Source of the DNA: CAYSND01 sp964642235
GTDB lineage: Bacteria; Bacteroidota; Bacteroidia; Bacteroidales; UBA932
Length of the DNA: 15,527 nucleotides
Assembly (NCBI GenBank): GCA_964642235.1
Contig: CAZXOP010000039.1
Coordinates: 1-15,527, forward strand
Direction: 5' to 3'
Made by a program: the position numbers and the translations under genes. Below the pieces are notes generated by a model. It was not told the origin of the DNA. It searched no databases and was given only the letters and a program-made list of their open reading frames with translations. Positions 14,113 through 15,527 of the stretch are shown here, piece by piece (position 1 is the stretch's first letter; each line of letters opens with the position of its first letter).

Positions 14113-15527
14113 CTTTTAATCGAACCTATTGGAATTGAAATTACAAAAAAGAGTGTATGGTGTATTGTGTTGAAGTTCTTTTAATCGAACCTATTGGAAT
14201 TGAAATTGAGGAGTTTATAAAGTTCGGCAGCCTCCTCGGTGCTTTTAATCGAACCTATTGGAATTGAAATAACTATCATTTTTTGAGAATATTATCCCCC
14301 TCTCTCTTTTAATCGAACCTATTGGAATTGAAATCCCTCTACTTCGAGGGCTATCTTATGCTCTGGGATACTTTTAATCGAACCTATTGGAATTGAAATC
14401 ACAGGGTACGAAGAAAGAGGCTACCGAGGAGGGCGGACTTTTAATCGAACCTATTGGAATTGAAATCATTCTTTGTTGTGGCTTATGCAAACAGAATCTA
14501 CTTTTAATCGAACCTATTGGAATTGAAATGCAGAAGAGATAATTAATTGCGCTTGTACTTGTATCTTTTAATCGAACCTATTGGAATTGAAATAAGGAAC
14601 GGTAAAGAAGAAACCATTACCACCGACACTTTTAATCGAACCTATTGGAATTGAAATTCTTGATCAAGTTCATTGCTTATATTTATTCCTTTTCCTTTTA
14701 ATCGAACCTATTGGAATTGAAATAACTTGCGTCTGTACCCTTATTAACCGCCTTTTCCTTTTAATCGAACCTATTGGAATTGAAATGTGAGCATCTCTTT
14801 CTCGTATAATAGCCCCTTGAGGCTTTTAATCGAACCTATTGGAATTGAAATAAAATGATATAAGTAATTGTTTCATAATGCTTCTGTCTTTTAATCGAAC
14901 CTATTGGAATTGAAATATTTATGCTTCAATGTGCCGCTGGGGACTGTTCGGACTTTTAATCGAACCTATTGGAATTGAAATATAAAATCTACATTATAAT
15001 AAGGTACTTTATCCCCTTTTAATCGAACCTATTGGAATTGAAATATCTATGTCTATGGCTCTGGCTCTGGCGATGGCTCCTTTTAATCGAACCTATTGGA
15101 ATTGAAATAAGAACTGCCCTACCTTCTGCCAAAATGTAGTTTCTTTTAATCGAACCTATTGGAATTGAAATTCGTGAGAGGTAACCACCTCCGCAAGAAC
15201 GATATTACTTTTAATCGAACCTATTGGAATTGAAATTAGTCATTATTAAATCGTATTTATCGCATAGGTATCTTTTAATCGAACCTATTGGAATTGAAAT
15301 CTTTCTGTTGCCCCTCATTATCCGCTTCGGGCTTGCTTTTAATCGAACCTATTGGAATTGAAATTTGGAAAAGCTCCGGGTTTTCGCTTGCAATCGTAAC
15401 TTTTAATCGAACCTATTGGAATTGAAATGAGAGATATTTGGGGTCAAATAACAGGTCTTGTGCTTTTAATCGAACCTATTGGAATTGAAATTTTCTTCCT
15501 CGTATTTGTGGCGGGTAAGACCCCAGC
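14113..15527 (+). CRISPR. CRISPR array, at least 22 repeats, continues past the window
   Basis: Twenty-two copies of a 29-nt repeat begin CTTTTAATCGAACC and end TATTGGAATTGAAAT. The first is 14113-14141 and the last 15463-15491. All copies are identical to the base. There are 21 complete spacers of 34-38 nt (mostly 34-36) and a partial one at 15492-15527. The repeat has almost no self-pairing and ends ATTGAAAT, like type I-B repeats that leave an ATTGAAAC-type 8-nt handle. No degenerate terminal repeat is seen, so the far end lies outside. All spacers look different from one another, and I saw no match to the genes in this window. Confidence 0.99.

Noticed and set aside
14207..14241. GAGGAG...CTCCTC palindrome in spacer 2
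   Set aside because: It comes from the captured protospacer and occurs in one spacer only.

Overview
The window looks like chromosome of a bacterium of the phylum Bacteroidota (Bacteroidetes). The DNA is AT-rich. Promoters of the Bacteroidetes primary sigma factor type (-7 element TAnnTTTG) precede most transcription units: TATATTTG before tRNA-His and cas6, TAACTTTG before crcB and the VWA gene, and TATCTTTG before the toxin-antitoxin pair and the CRISPR array. Shine-Dalgarno sequences are mostly absent. Genus cannot be read from the sequence.

Layout. (1) 1-964, minus strand: a partial carboxyltransferase-type gene (oxaloacetate decarboxylase alpha / pyruvate carboxylase B family) running off the left edge. 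(2) 1073-1270: tRNA-His(GTG) with its promoter and a strong intrinsic terminator. (3) 1271-1843: no gene; it holds a second hairpin and three 62-bp hairpin units at an exact 94-bp period. (4) 1844-3163: crcB (fluoride channel) and a HTH-WYL regulator, probably one operon. (5) 3291-5211: a VWA-domain protein and a HIRAN-domain protein in a tight pair, then an unknown protein with a faint ankyrin-like stretch. (6) 5246-11237: cas6-cas5-cas3-cas8-cas7, the interference genes of a type I (I-B-like) CRISPR-Cas system, in a tight operon. (7) 11335-12068: a RelE/HigB-type toxin and XRE antitoxin with their own promoter and palindrome. (8) 12079-13879: cas4-cas1-cas2, the adaptation genes, starting 10 nt after the antitoxin. 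(9) 13946-15527: boxA-like element, large leader hairpin, promoter and a CRISPR array of at least 22 identical 29-nt repeats that continues past the right edge.

How the parts fit. Cas1-Cas2, helped by Cas4, should add spacers at the leader end. Cas6 should cut the precursor RNA within each repeat, leaving an ATTGAAAT handle. Cas8-Cas5-Cas7-Cas6 should form the surveillance complex, and the HD-helicase Cas3 should degrade the target. The system looks recently active because all repeats are identical and all interference genes are intact. The one damaged gene is cas4, whose frame breaks at a run of ten A's before its C-terminal cysteine cluster.

Most notable points. The VWA-HIRAN pair and the cas operon share an identical 15-bp direct-repeat box exactly 11 bp upstream of a TAnnTTTG element, which suggests a common regulon. 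A toxin-antitoxin module sits inside the cas locus and appears to supply the promoter for the adaptation genes. The array is preceded by a boxA-like antitermination site and a 19-bp-stem hairpin. The 5' UTR of cas6 contains two pieces that resemble the two halves of the CRISPR repeat.
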